A stretch of DNA of 13,812 bases. Source: Planctomycetota bacterium. Its GTDB lineage: Bacteria; Planctomycetota; PUPC01; DSUN01. The translations under genes were made by a program, and so were the position numbers. Positions 6,781 to 13,812 of this stretch are shown in pieces. The notes under the pieces were generated by a model, which worked only from the letters and a program-made list of their open reading frames with translations, was not told the origin of the DNA and made no database searches. The stretch is from contig VGYW01000221.1 of the NCBI GenBank assembly GCA_016872875.1, positions 1 to 13,812 of the forward strand. Direction: 5' to 3'. Every line of letters starts with the position of its first letter. Positions within the stretch are counted from its first letter, which is position 1.

Positions 6781-7004
6781 AGCAGGCGTCTCAACTACAT
6801 CGTCCTGGGTATCAGATCATGCGCTTGGTGCCCGCCACCCTGTACGGGCGCGCCGAGGAAAGCCAGACTGACCATGGAGCCCGGGGCTCAGCTCCACATT
6901 CTCCACTTTGCTGGCACGCGGAGCTCGGGTTCTTGGCGCCGGCGGGCGCCTGAAATGTGCATGACGCAGCAGTGGCCAGTCGTGCCATGTGGAAGGAGAA
7001 TAAG
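6781..7004. other. intergenic segment with small hairpins, no convincing gene
   Basis: It contains GAGCC-CGG-GGCTC near 6873-6885 and a GGCGCC hairpin with a GGCG loop at 6935-6950. Neither is followed by a T-run. A plus-strand frame of 44 codons (6819-6953, starting MRLVPATLYGRAEE) and two overlapping minus-strand frames are open, but none has a clear ribosome binding site. It could be a degraded coding fragment. Confidence 0.5.
6991..6998 (+). promoter_or_regulatory. ribosome binding site for the start at 7005
   Basis: GGAAGGAG lies six bases before the ATG at 7005. That ATG opens a signal peptide, so the earlier in-frame ATG at 6957 is rejected. Confidence 0.7.
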
Positions 7005-7636
7005 ATGAATTGCACCCGGACGATCCTGTGGACCGCTTGTCTGTGCCTGGCGCTGCGCGCACTGGCGGAAGGCCCTAAGCTTGCGGATGGCAAGCCGCGG
7101 AAGTTCTCGCGCGAGATACGGCTCACGGATGTGCTAAACCACAAGTGGGCCGATGAGCTTGTGACCTATGCCCTGGACTTCCCAGAGAGGCAGGCCACGC
7201 TGGACTCCATCCGGCTCTACGACGCGGACGGCGGGAAGGAAGTGCCCTTTCAGCTCTCGGGGGTCGTCTTTCACGATGAGAAGCGGCAGTTCGTCAAGTC
7301 GGCCACCATCGCATTCTTCGTGGACGAATTGCCTGCCAACGGAACGCGGAGGTATGCCGTGCTCTGGGACCCCGGCACCTTCGCCAGCGCGGCCCAGCCC
7401 GCCGCGGCGCTGATGTCTTCGGCAAAGGCCCAGTGTCGCTCATGCAGACACCTACGGGCTTCACCGGCTCCGCCGACGGCTCGCAGCGCGAAATCTACCT
7501 GGTCCTCGGGCGGGAGTGGACCAGCGACGTCGTGCTCACGCTGAATGGCAAGCGCGAGAAGCGCAACTCGCCCAACGGCATCCTCGCCGTCGCGCCGCCC
7601 GAAGGCCATTGCGAGTTCACCATCGAGAAGCCGTAA
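7005..7636 (+). pseudogene. frameshifted secreted-protein gene, possibly an internal-deletion remnant
   Basis: From the ATG at 7005 the frame gives a signal peptide (MNCTRTILWTACLCLALRALA) and a beta-rich domain with DELVTYALDFPERQATLDSIRLYDADGG, ending in RRYAVLWDPG near 7377. After about 7400 this frame degenerates into a serine/alanine/arginine-rich tail and stops at 7544. Sensible sequence instead continues in the frame one base back, from about 7409 (ADVFGKGPVSLMQTPTGF) through EIYLVLGREWTSDVVLTLNG to the TAA at 7634-7636. The switch lies in the GC-rich stretch 7385-7411. Joined, the product would be only about 209 residues. I associate this N-terminal domain with the start of much longer secreted proteins, and the last 75 residues look like a C-terminal beta-sandwich tail. 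The gene may therefore have lost its centre as well as its frame (inference). A one-base assembly error is the main alternative. Confidence 0.65.
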
Positions 7637-7661
7637 CAGAGCGCGGCGAACCGACTGCGAC

Positions 7662-7667
7662 AAGGAG
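7662..7667 (+). promoter_or_regulatory. ribosome binding site deciding the start at 7675
   Basis: AAGGAG lies seven bases before the ATG at 7675. The frame is open back to 7516, but the extra residues are arginine-rich shadow sequence overlapping the upstream remnant. Confidence 0.75.
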
Positions 7668-7674
7668 ACAACCC

Positions 7675-9600
7675 ATGAGACGGCTAGCCGCCTTTGCGAA
7701 CCTGGCGGCTCTCGCGCTCGCTGGAGCCGGTTGCGTTGCCTTGAACGCTGAGCCAGCGAAGACTAGCCCACAGCCACGCGACTTGGCGCCTGTGACCTGG
7801 CTGGGGACTCCCACGCACCCGCCCGTGGAGATCGTGCGCAACGGACGCCCGCAGGCGGTCGTCTACGTGGCTGACCCGAGAGGTAACGAAAAGTACGATC
7901 GGAAGAAGCATGGTAACCATCCCCCGGCGCTCCCGCTCCTGATCAACGAACTGATCGAGGTTGTCCGCCTGAGCACTGGCGCCACCCTCGAGCGGGTTGA
8001 GCAGGCGCCGGCCGCCGACCGGCTCGCCATCGTGATCGGCGACTGCGACGAATCGCGCCGAGCGGGCATTGATGCCGCGAAAATCCCTGTCGAAGGATTC
8101 ATCGTCAAGACCGCTCCGAACCGCGTTTACCTCGTGGGCAGCACGCAAGCGGTGCCACCAGGGAGCGACCCGTGGGCGGTGTGGAGCAACGAGGGCACGG
8201 CCTGGGCGGTGGCGGACTTCCTGGAGCGGTTCGTCGGCGTGCGCTGGTACTGGCCGACCGAAGTCGGCGGCCGGACCATCACCGCCGCCAAGTCGCTCGC
8301 CATCCCTCCCGTCCACTATAGCGACCAGCCTGTCTTCCGCCAGCGCGAGTACCATCCGCCCGACGGCTGGAAGCTTCCGGCGAAGGCTCGCTCCTCGGAC
8401 AAAGACCCGCTTCCCTTTCCGGCAGGCGCCGTCCCTGAAGGGGTCGCGGTGATCAGCACGGCCAACTACCTGCCCCTCGTCCGCGGCGGGTGCAGTTGGC
8501 CCTACAAGATCAAGGTCCACCAGCCTCAGAACCTCGGGCGCCTCCCTGAGAAGTTCCGTGAAGAGAACAAGGAGATGTTCGCGCTCAAGAAGGATGGCAC
8601 ACGGAACTTCGAGATGTTCTGCTACAACTCGCCCAAGACCCTCGAGTACCTCCTGGAAGGCTGCGACAGGACCTGGACCCAGGGCAAAGGCGGTCGTCCC
8701 TGGGTCACGTCCACCTGCGTCACGGTCTCCCCTCCCGATTCGACTGTGGAGTGCCATTGCCCCCCTTGCCGCGAAGCGTTCGCCAAGGGCGGCGGCACGT
8801 GGATTGACGGACCCTCGATGATGATGGGGCTCTTCGTCAAGCGGATGTGCGAGGCCGTGAAGCAGCGCTGGCCCGACAAGAAGGTGATCTACCTGCCCTA
8901 CTGGAACTACCAGGAATGCCCCAAGGGAGTGGACTACCCCGACAACCTGGTGATCATGGCCGCCATGACCACCTACCCGATGGCCTTGAACGTCCAGCCC
9001 GAGAATGCCCAGGAAGCGATGGAGCGCCTGTGGGCCTGGCGGGCGAAAGCATGCCTCCCCGTCACGATGTGGGACTACTGCGTAAACTGGACCTACGGGC
9101 CGCACCAGTACCCGCACGTCGTGTGCGACTTCTACAAGGGCGCCCAGGGCCTGATCGCCGGGGTGTTCATCAACGGCGAGAACCTGGGCGAATGGACCCT
9201 CAATGCGCCCACGCTCTATGTGTGGATGAAGGCGCTGTGGAACCCCGAGCTGGACGTTGACGCGGTGCTCGACGAGATGTGCCGGCGGCTCTACGGCAAG
9301 GCTGGGGCCACCGTGCGCGAACTCACACGGCTGGAGTGCGACGTTTGGGAGGCCGGGGACTGGAAGAGCCGCCGCGTAAAGGTGCCGGGCGGCTGGTTCG
9401 TCCCTAGACAGCTCTTCCCCAGATTCTGGACACCTGACATGGTGCAGCGGATGAAGGCCCTGCGCGACAAGGCGCTGGCCGAGATGGCCGACGACCCGGT
9501 CGCCCGGCAGCGATTCCTTTACTACACATGGACCTTCGACGCCTTCCTCAAAGAGGCCGAAGCGATCCAGCAGAAGAAGACGGAAAGACCGAAAGGATGA
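7675..9600 (+). CDS. DUF4838-family exported protein, GH67-like N-terminal domain
   Basis: A 641-residue protein. The N-terminus MRRLAAFANLAALALAGAGC is a signal sequence ending at Cys20. The lipobox is imperfect (Gly at -3), so either a lipoprotein or a secreted protein is possible. Residues about 85-200 (LAIVIGDCDES, then GFIVKTAPNRVYLVGS, then GTAWAVADFLERFVGVRWYWP) match the N-terminal alpha/beta domain found in GH67-type and DUF4838 proteins. Residues about 290-530 carry the DUF4838 barrel-like region, with TSTCVTVSPPDSTVECHCPPC (345-365), YLPYWNYQECP (406-416), TMWDYCVNWTYGP (464-476) and GVFINGENLGEW (496-507). It is cysteine-rich for an exported protein: 16 cysteines including C-x-C-x2-C at 360-365, which may form disulfides or bind a metal. 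The family sits with carbohydrate genes and is presumed glycoside-active; the substrate is unknown. Its stop overlaps the next start (ATGA at 9597-9600). Confidence 0.85.
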   Translation: MRRLAAFANLAALALAGAGCVALNAEPAKTSPQPRDLAPVTWLGTPTHPPVEIVRNGRPQAVVYVADPRGNEKYDRKKHGNHPPALPLLINELIEVVRLSTGATLERVEQAPAADRLAIVIGDCDESRRAGIDAAKIPVEGFIVKTAPNRVYLVGSTQAVPPGSDPWAVWSNEGTAWAVADFLERFVGVRWYWPTEVGGRTITAAKSLAIPPVHYSDQPVFRQREYHPPDGWKLPAKARSSDKDPLPFPAGAVPEGVAVISTANYLPLVRGGCSWPYKIKVHQPQNLGRLPEKFREENKEMFALKKDGTRNFEMFCYNSPKTLEYLLEGCDRTWTQGKGGRPWVTSTCVTVSPPDSTVECHCPPCREAFAKGGGTWIDGPSMMMGLFVKRMCEAVKQRWPDKKVIYLPYWNYQECPKGVDYPDNLVIMAAMTTYPMALNVQPENAQEAMERLWAWRAKACLPVTMWDYCVNWTYGPHQYPHVVCDFYKGAQGLIAGVFINGENLGEWTLNAPTLYVWMKALWNPELDVDAVLDEMCRRLYGKAGATVRELTRLECDVWEAGDWKSRRVKVPGGWFVPRQLFPRFWTPDMVQRMKALRDKALAEMADDPVARQRFLYYTWTFDAFLKEAEAIQQKKTERPKG

Positions 9601-12296
9601 GACTGCCCTCTCCTCTCTCGGCAATGCTTGCTTTGGCCATCGCGACTGCCGCCGGCGCCGCGGAGCAGCCGACCGGCGCCGCTCCGGACCCCGACACCGT
9701 CGTGGTGCTGGACGACACCTCGCTGTGGCGACAGTTCCAGGTGATGGGTTCGCACCACATCCGGTCAACCGACGGCAATCTCTTCCCCGGGCGGATCAAG
9801 CACGAGACAGGATCCTACTCGAACTGGGGGTTCTCAATCGCAGGTCCGTCCTCCGGGGCCGCCTGCCGGCATGCGCGCAAGGAGGGCGAAAGCGCAGGAG
9901 ACGCGTCTTCCTATATGACCTTCTGCACAGAGACGTCGCAACTGCCACCGGCCGACTGGACCGGCCTGGCGATGGACGACAGCCTCTGGCCCCGGGTCTG
10001 GCTGCCCCAGCCTGTTCCCGCAGCGGGGTGGAGTGGAAACCAAAGCGACTCCCTGGGGTCGTACAACCCCTACGACACGGTTCTTCTTCTGGCGCGCAGC
10101 AGGTTCGAGGTGGATGCCCCCTCGCGGGTGAAGGCGTGCATGCTTTCCCTGGACTACTGGGGCGGCGTGGTGGTGTATGTCAACGGCCAGGAAGTGGCGC
10201 GCGACCACATGCCGGGCAAGAAGCCGGACCTGGCTTCTCCGGCCGTTGACTACCCGGAGGGGGCCTTCCTGACGCCGCAGGGCAAGGTGCTGGTGACCAC
10301 TGACGAGACGAATCGGGACCGCTTGGCGCTGCGCAATCGCAAGCTGAGCGAGGTGAAGATCCCTGCCGGATTGCTGCGGAAGGGCGTGAACGTCCTGGCG
10401 ATCGAGACGCACGCCGCCCCGGTGAATTCCCGGGTGTTCACCGATAAGCGCGATCACAACCAGGGCTGGCCGCCCATCGGGCTGCTGAGCGTGCGATTGG
10501 CCGTGTCGCCGGCGGGAACGGCGGTCGCCAGTCGGTCGCGCCCGCGAGGCATCCAGGTCTGGAATGCCGCAACCTGCGACACCCTCAGCGTCTTCGACTA
10601 TGGGATTCCGGCGGATCCCCTGTGCCCGATCCTGGTCCGCGCCGCGCGCAACAGCGTGTTCTCCGGGCGACTGATGGTCGGCTCCGACCAGCCGCTCAGG
10701 GGGTTGAGGGTCAGTGTATCGGACCTGACTCACGAACAAAGCGGCGCGACGATACCCACGTCCGCGATGCGCGCCCGCTACGCGGTGGCGACCGAAGCGG
10801 GCAAGTCCTGGGTCCGGCCCGGTCGTTTCGACGGCCTGCTCGACGCCATTCCCGCGGAAATCCCGGTGGCCTCGGCCCAGCCGCCGGCGCTGGGGCTTTA
10901 CCACTTCCGCGCCGCGCCGAAGCTTGTTGCTGGGGCGGTGGCGCCCCTCTGGTTCACGGTGCGGGTGCCGCGGGACATCAAGCCGGGCGTGTACGATGGC
11001 CGTGTAAGCGTCTCGGCGGACGGGCTCAAACCGACAACCGTTCCACTGCGGGTGGAGGTGTGCGACTGGGCCATGCCCGATCCGAAGGACTTCTGCGTGC
11101 AGAATTTCCTCTATCACGCCGAGGAGGTGGAGGCCAAGTACTACGGGGTCCCGAACTACTCGGACAAGCACCTCGAACTGGTCGGCAAATCGTTGTCAAT
11201 CATGGCCGAAGCCAACTCGCGCCAGGTCCAAGCCAACCTGGCGATCAACTACTCCGCTTACGTCCCGGCGAGCTCCAACCCCGAGTCGCTCGTGCGCTGG
11301 GTCAAGCAGCCAGACGGCAGCTTCAAGCACGACTACGCGCACTTCGACCGGTACCTGGACATGGTGGCCAAGTCCGTCGGGACGCCGAACACGTTGCGGC
11401 TGAACTGCTGGGGTTCGTACGATCGGTGGGACAACCCTTGCATGTCCGTGGCCGTGCTCGACCCGGCGACGGGCGCGCTTTCGAGCATGCCTCAGCCCGC
11501 CGTCGGCACGCCGGAGAGCCTAGCCTTCTGGAAGCCGGTCTTCCCGGAGTTGCTCAAGAGGCTCAAGGCGCGCGGCTGGCTGGATGACACGACCCTGGGC
11601 CACAATGCGCATGCGAGCGAGCCCAAGCCTGAGGTGGTGCAGATGGCCCACGCGCTCTGGCCCGATGGCGAGTGGAGCTGGACCAGTCACGGCGCCTCGC
11701 AGGGGAAGAATTTCGTGGGGACCGACAAGAACGTTGTCATGACGGTCCGCCATGCGGACGGCGTCTGGGGGCATGCGCCGCGCGGCGCACTGCCCGGCAC
11801 GCCGCGGCGCAACACCTTCACCAATATCTGTCGCAACGTGCTCGGCGACAACTCGCCGCTGCGGGAGTATCGCCGGCTCGTCGAGCTCTGCGCCGTGAAC
11901 AGAGGCTATGACGGCGTGAGCGAGCTCGGCGTGGACCTGTTCCCCCTGAAGAAATCCGTGGGCGGGTATGGGTTGCCGCCGGCTGGGCGCGGCACAGGCT
12001 GGGCCGGTCAGGGCAGCTTCGTGGCCATCCTCTATCCTGGTCCGGATGGGCCGGTGGCCACGGAGCGCTTCGAGATGTTCCGCGAAGGCGTGGAACTGTG
12101 CGAAGCGGTCCTATTCCTTCGGCGGGTCGTGGCGGACAAGAAGCTCGACGCTGCCCTCCAGCAGCGGTTGGAACGCTATCTTCGCCAGCGGGACAGGACC
12201 ATCCAGGGCGACTTTGTGCCGCGGTTCATGCAGATCGAGGAGGACAAGAGATTGCTGGACCTGGCGGGCGAGACGGCCAGGGAGCTTCAGAGATGA
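9597..12296 (+). CDS. secreted GH123/DUF4091-like protein with N-terminal galactose-binding-like domain
   Basis: An 899-residue protein starting in an ATGA overlap with the DUF4838 gene, implying translational coupling. Residues 1-22 are a signal peptide (AAGAA-E). Residues about 150-305 resemble a jelly-roll ligand-binding domain (SRFEVDAPSRVKACMLSLDY, VVVYVNGQEVARD, GLLRKGVNVLAIETH). Residues about 445-490 are the beta-sandwich typical of DUF4091/GH123 proteins (APLWFTVRVPRDIKPGVYDG, then VPLRVEVCDW). A TIM-barrel-like region follows from 498 to about 840, closing with RFEMFREGVELCEAVLFLRR (824-843), the family's C-terminal signature. GH123 beta-N-acetylgalactosaminidases use adjacent Asp-Glu in a DEP-like motif. 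The nearest candidate here is HASEP (672-676), with Ser674 in place of Asp. GH123 activity is therefore doubtful, although the exact alignment needs a profile. Confidence 0.8.
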   Translation: MRLPSPLSAMLALAIATAAGAAEQPTGAAPDPDTVVVLDDTSLWRQFQVMGSHHIRSTDGNLFPGRIKHETGSYSNWGFSIAGPSSGAACRHARKEGESAGDASSYMTFCTETSQLPPADWTGLAMDDSLWPRVWLPQPVPAAGWSGNQSDSLGSYNPYDTVLLLARSRFEVDAPSRVKACMLSLDYWGGVVVYVNGQEVARDHMPGKKPDLASPAVDYPEGAFLTPQGKVLVTTDETNRDRLALRNRKLSEVKIPAGLLRKGVNVLAIETHAAPVNSRVFTDKRDHNQGWPPIGLLSVRLAVSPAGTAVASRSRPRGIQVWNAATCDTLSVFDYGIPADPLCPILVRAARNSVFSGRLMVGSDQPLRGLRVSVSDLTHEQSGATIPTSAMRARYAVATEAGKSWVRPGRFDGLLDAIPAEIPVASAQPPALGLYHFRAAPKLVAGAVAPLWFTVRVPRDIKPGVYDGRVSVSADGLKPTTVPLRVEVCDWAMPDPKDFCVQNFLYHAEEVEAKYYGVPNYSDKHLELVGKSLSIMAEANSRQVQANLAINYSAYVPASSNPESLVRWVKQPDGSFKHDYAHFDRYLDMVAKSVGTPNTLRLNCWGSYDRWDNPCMSVAVLDPATGALSSMPQPAVGTPESLAFWKPVFPELLKRLKARGWLDDTTLGHNAHASEPKPEVVQMAHALWPDGEWSWTSHGASQGKNFVGTDKNVVMTVRHADGVWGHAPRGALPGTPRRNTFTNICRNVLGDNSPLREYRRLVELCAVNRGYDGVSELGVDLFPLKKSVGGYGLPPAGRGTGWAGQGSFVAILYPGPDGPVATERFEMFREGVELCEAVLFLRRVVADKKLDAALQQRLERYLRQRDRTIQGDFVPRFMQIEEDKRLLDLAGETARELQR

Positions 12297-12340
12297 GAGA
12301 ACGGCGTCCAGCTCAGGGTTCCTGGCGGAGCATTCCGGAA

Positions 12341-12345
12341 AGGAG
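12341..12345 (+). promoter_or_regulatory. ribosome binding site for the start at 12352
   Basis: AGGAG (within GGAAAGGAG, 12337-12345) lies six bases before the ATG at 12352, which opens a signal sequence. The 55-base gap after the previous stop has no promoter or terminator, so co-transcription is likely. Confidence 0.7.
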
Positions 12346-12351
12346 ATAGCC

Positions 12352-13812
12352 ATGAATCGGTCATTTGATGTAACCTCGTTCGCCCGCGCGCGGGGGGCTG
12401 CGATTGCCGCCTTGCTGGCGGCCTGCACGCCGGCCTTTGCGGCGGAGAACGATCCGGAGGCAAGGTTCCGGGGCACGGGGAAGGCCGATCCCATCAGGAT
12501 CGAGAACGTGCGCCGGGCCGACGGCCCCGCCGCCGGACAGAGCTCCGTCACGTGCGACATCGCCTGGGATCATTCCTGGCGCGCGGCCTGGGAGGAGCCG
12601 GAGGAGCGGCACGGCGGCAAGGGCGCGCTGAAGCTGGAGAGCTGGGACGCGGCATGGGTGTTCGCCAAGTTCCGCGAACCCGGCGCCGACAAATGGTCGC
12701 ACGCGATGCTCTCGCCGAACAAAGCCGACCACCGGGTTCCAGCAGGCGCGGCGCTGGACGTGAGCCTGAGCGACGATGCCAAGCGAGGGGTCGGGGCGTT
12801 CGTCTACCGCGCGGCGGCCGGCCACGGCCCCAACGGCTTCAAGGGCGTGGTTCTCCGCTGGCTGCACGGCGCGGTGGGTCCCGCCGCTGTCGAGCTCAAG
12901 GTGTTCGCGCTCCAGATGGTATATGTCCCGCAGTGCGCGTTCTGGGCCGGCGACGGCGCAACGGACCAGGTTGCGGGCCAGTTCTCGGCCGGCTACGGCG
13001 TCCATCCCTTCCGCGTGCAAAGCGAGCGCACGCTGACGCTGGGCGGCGAGGCCGCCGAGACACTCAACAACCGCGATACGGCCGGAATGGACCCCTCCCG
13101 CACGGACGACTTCAATTGCGACCTGCCGCGGACCCTTCCCGCGGCATTCCCCAAGGGCTATCAGGCATTCTACTGCATGAGGCACGAGATCGGCCAACAG
13201 CAGTACGTGGATTTCCTCAACACGCTCTCCTACGCCGGGCAGTGTCAGCGCACGGAGAGGCAGGGGAAGGACAAGAAGGACTTGAAAGGCCCCGAGGCCC
13301 CGGCCGGCACCTTCGTCATGAACCCCACCGACTCCGGAGGCCACCAGTCTGGAGGCAACTACCGCAATGGGATCAAGATCGCCGTTTCGGGCGTAGCCGA
13401 CGTTACCGAAGCAGTGGTCATACGCAGGGGCTCGTTTGTTGCTTCGGGCAATGTCGTCAAGCCCGGCAAACCGGCAGTGTATGAGACCGACGCCCCCCAT
13501 GTGGCCTGCAACTTCCTCAGGCACGACGATGACGTGGCGTTCGCGGCCTGGGCCGGCTTGCGCCCGATGACCGAATTGGAATTTGAAAAGGCCTGCCGCG
13601 GCCCGCTGCGGCCCGTGCCGAACGAATACGCCTGGGGCACGGACCGGATCATCGGCATGACCTCCGCGGGCGGCCAGTACAAGCTCCAGAATGCCGGCAC
13701 GCCGGATGAAGCCGTTGTCTGGCAGGGCGAAGACGGCCCGGACGCGACGCGCGGCAACGTGGCGGTGCTGCGGACGAACGAGCCGCTGCGCGTGGGGGTC
13801 TTCGCCACGCCC
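12352..13812 (+). CDS. SUMF1/FGE-fold exported protein, 3' partial
   Basis: The frame is open from 12352 to the window edge, 487 codons with no stop. Residues 1-30 are an export signal. Cleavage could be after PAFA (30/31), or at Cys25 in LLAAC, which fits a lipobox. Residues about 48-185 form an N-terminal beta-rich domain (IRIENVRRADG, VTCDIAWDHSWR, WDAAWVFAKFREPG) of a kind I associate with SUMF1-type proteins in Planctomycetota-like genomes. The SUMF1 domain starts near MVYVPQCAFW (189-198) and shows GYQAFYCMRHEIGQQQYVDFLN (269-290) and FAAWAGLRPMTELEFEKACRG (397-417). It is paralogous to the protein ending at 948, sharing GLRPMTELE and AFYCM at matching places. The C-terminal region that would show catalytic cysteines lies outside the window, so activity cannot be judged. 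A ligand-binding or scaffold role is inferred from context. Confidence 0.85.
   Translation, partial: MNRSFDVTSFARARGAAIAALLAACTPAFAAENDPEARFRGTGKADPIRIENVRRADGPAAGQSSVTCDIAWDHSWRAAWEEPEERHGGKGALKLESWDAAWVFAKFREPGADKWSHAMLSPNKADHRVPAGAALDVSLSDDAKRGVGAFVYRAAAGHGPNGFKGVVLRWLHGAVGPAAVELKVFALQMVYVPQCAFWAGDGATDQVAGQFSAGYGVHPFRVQSERTLTLGGEAAETLNNRDTAGMDPSRTDDFNCDLPRTLPAAFPKGYQAFYCMRHEIGQQQYVDFLNTLSYAGQCQRTERQGKDKKDLKGPEAPAGTFVMNPTDSGGHQSGGNYRNGIKIAVSGVADVTEAVVIRRGSFVASGNVVKPGKPAVYETDAPHVACNFLRHDDDVAFAAWAGLRPMTELEFEKACRGPLRPVPNEYAWGTDRIIGMTSAGGQYKLQNAGTPDEAVVWQGEDGPDATRGNVAVLRTNEPLRVGVFATP

Noticed and set aside
6912..6930. Sigma54-type promoter suggested by TGGCACG
   Set aside because: The required TTGC element at the correct distance is missing.
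7684..9768. 694-codon minus-strand open frame
   Set aside because: It is antisense to the DUF4838 gene, whose domain motifs are clear. The antisense product has none.
9834..11171. 445-codon minus-strand open frame
   Set aside because: It is antisense to the GH123/DUF4091-like gene, and its product is Arg/His/Val-rich without any domain.

Overview
The window is GC-rich and all recognisable genes lie on the plus strand. Several products belong to poorly characterised secreted families, including SUMF1-type folds, DUF4838, GH123/DUF4091-like proteins and right-handed beta-helix proteins. I associate this combination with Planctomycetota, Lentisphaerota, Kiritimatiellota and related uncultured bacteria. 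The assignment is an inference from gene content; there is no rRNA or tRNA gene to confirm it. Most genes start with a signal peptide, preceded by an AAGGAG-type ribosome binding site about 6-7 bases before the ATG.

Layout: (1) 1-948, the C-terminal part of a SUMF1-type protein that begins before the window. (2) 974-2995, a secreted right-handed beta-helix protein. (3) 3041-4513, a secreted protein of unknown N-terminal fold with a C-terminal jelly-roll, CBM4/9-like module. (4) 4514-5283, a gene-poor stretch holding two different foldback elements and a good sigma70-type promoter. (5) 5284-6780, a cytoplasmic-looking 498-residue protein of unknown function with lower GC than its neighbours. 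(6) 7005-7636, a frameshifted and possibly internally deleted gene remnant. (7) 7675-9600, a DUF4838 protein, whose stop codon overlaps the start of (8) 9597-12296, a GH123/DUF4091-like protein. (9) 12352 to the window end, a second SUMF1-type protein, paralogous to the first and cut off by the window edge.

The secreted genes look like a carbohydrate-processing locus. It has polysaccharide-binding or cleaving folds (beta-helix, CBM), glycosidase-like proteins (DUF4838, DUF4091) and SUMF1-fold proteins that lack the usual catalytic-region motifs and may be structural or ligand-binding. The substrate cannot be read from the sequence. No transporter, regulator or sulfatase lies in the window.

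The middle segment (about 4514-7004) differs from the flanks. It has two foldback repeats, an unrelated non-secreted gene with its own promoter and different base composition, and then a broken gene. I read it as a probable insertion or rearrangement site within a secreted-protein operon. This is the part of the window most likely to hold something undescribed.
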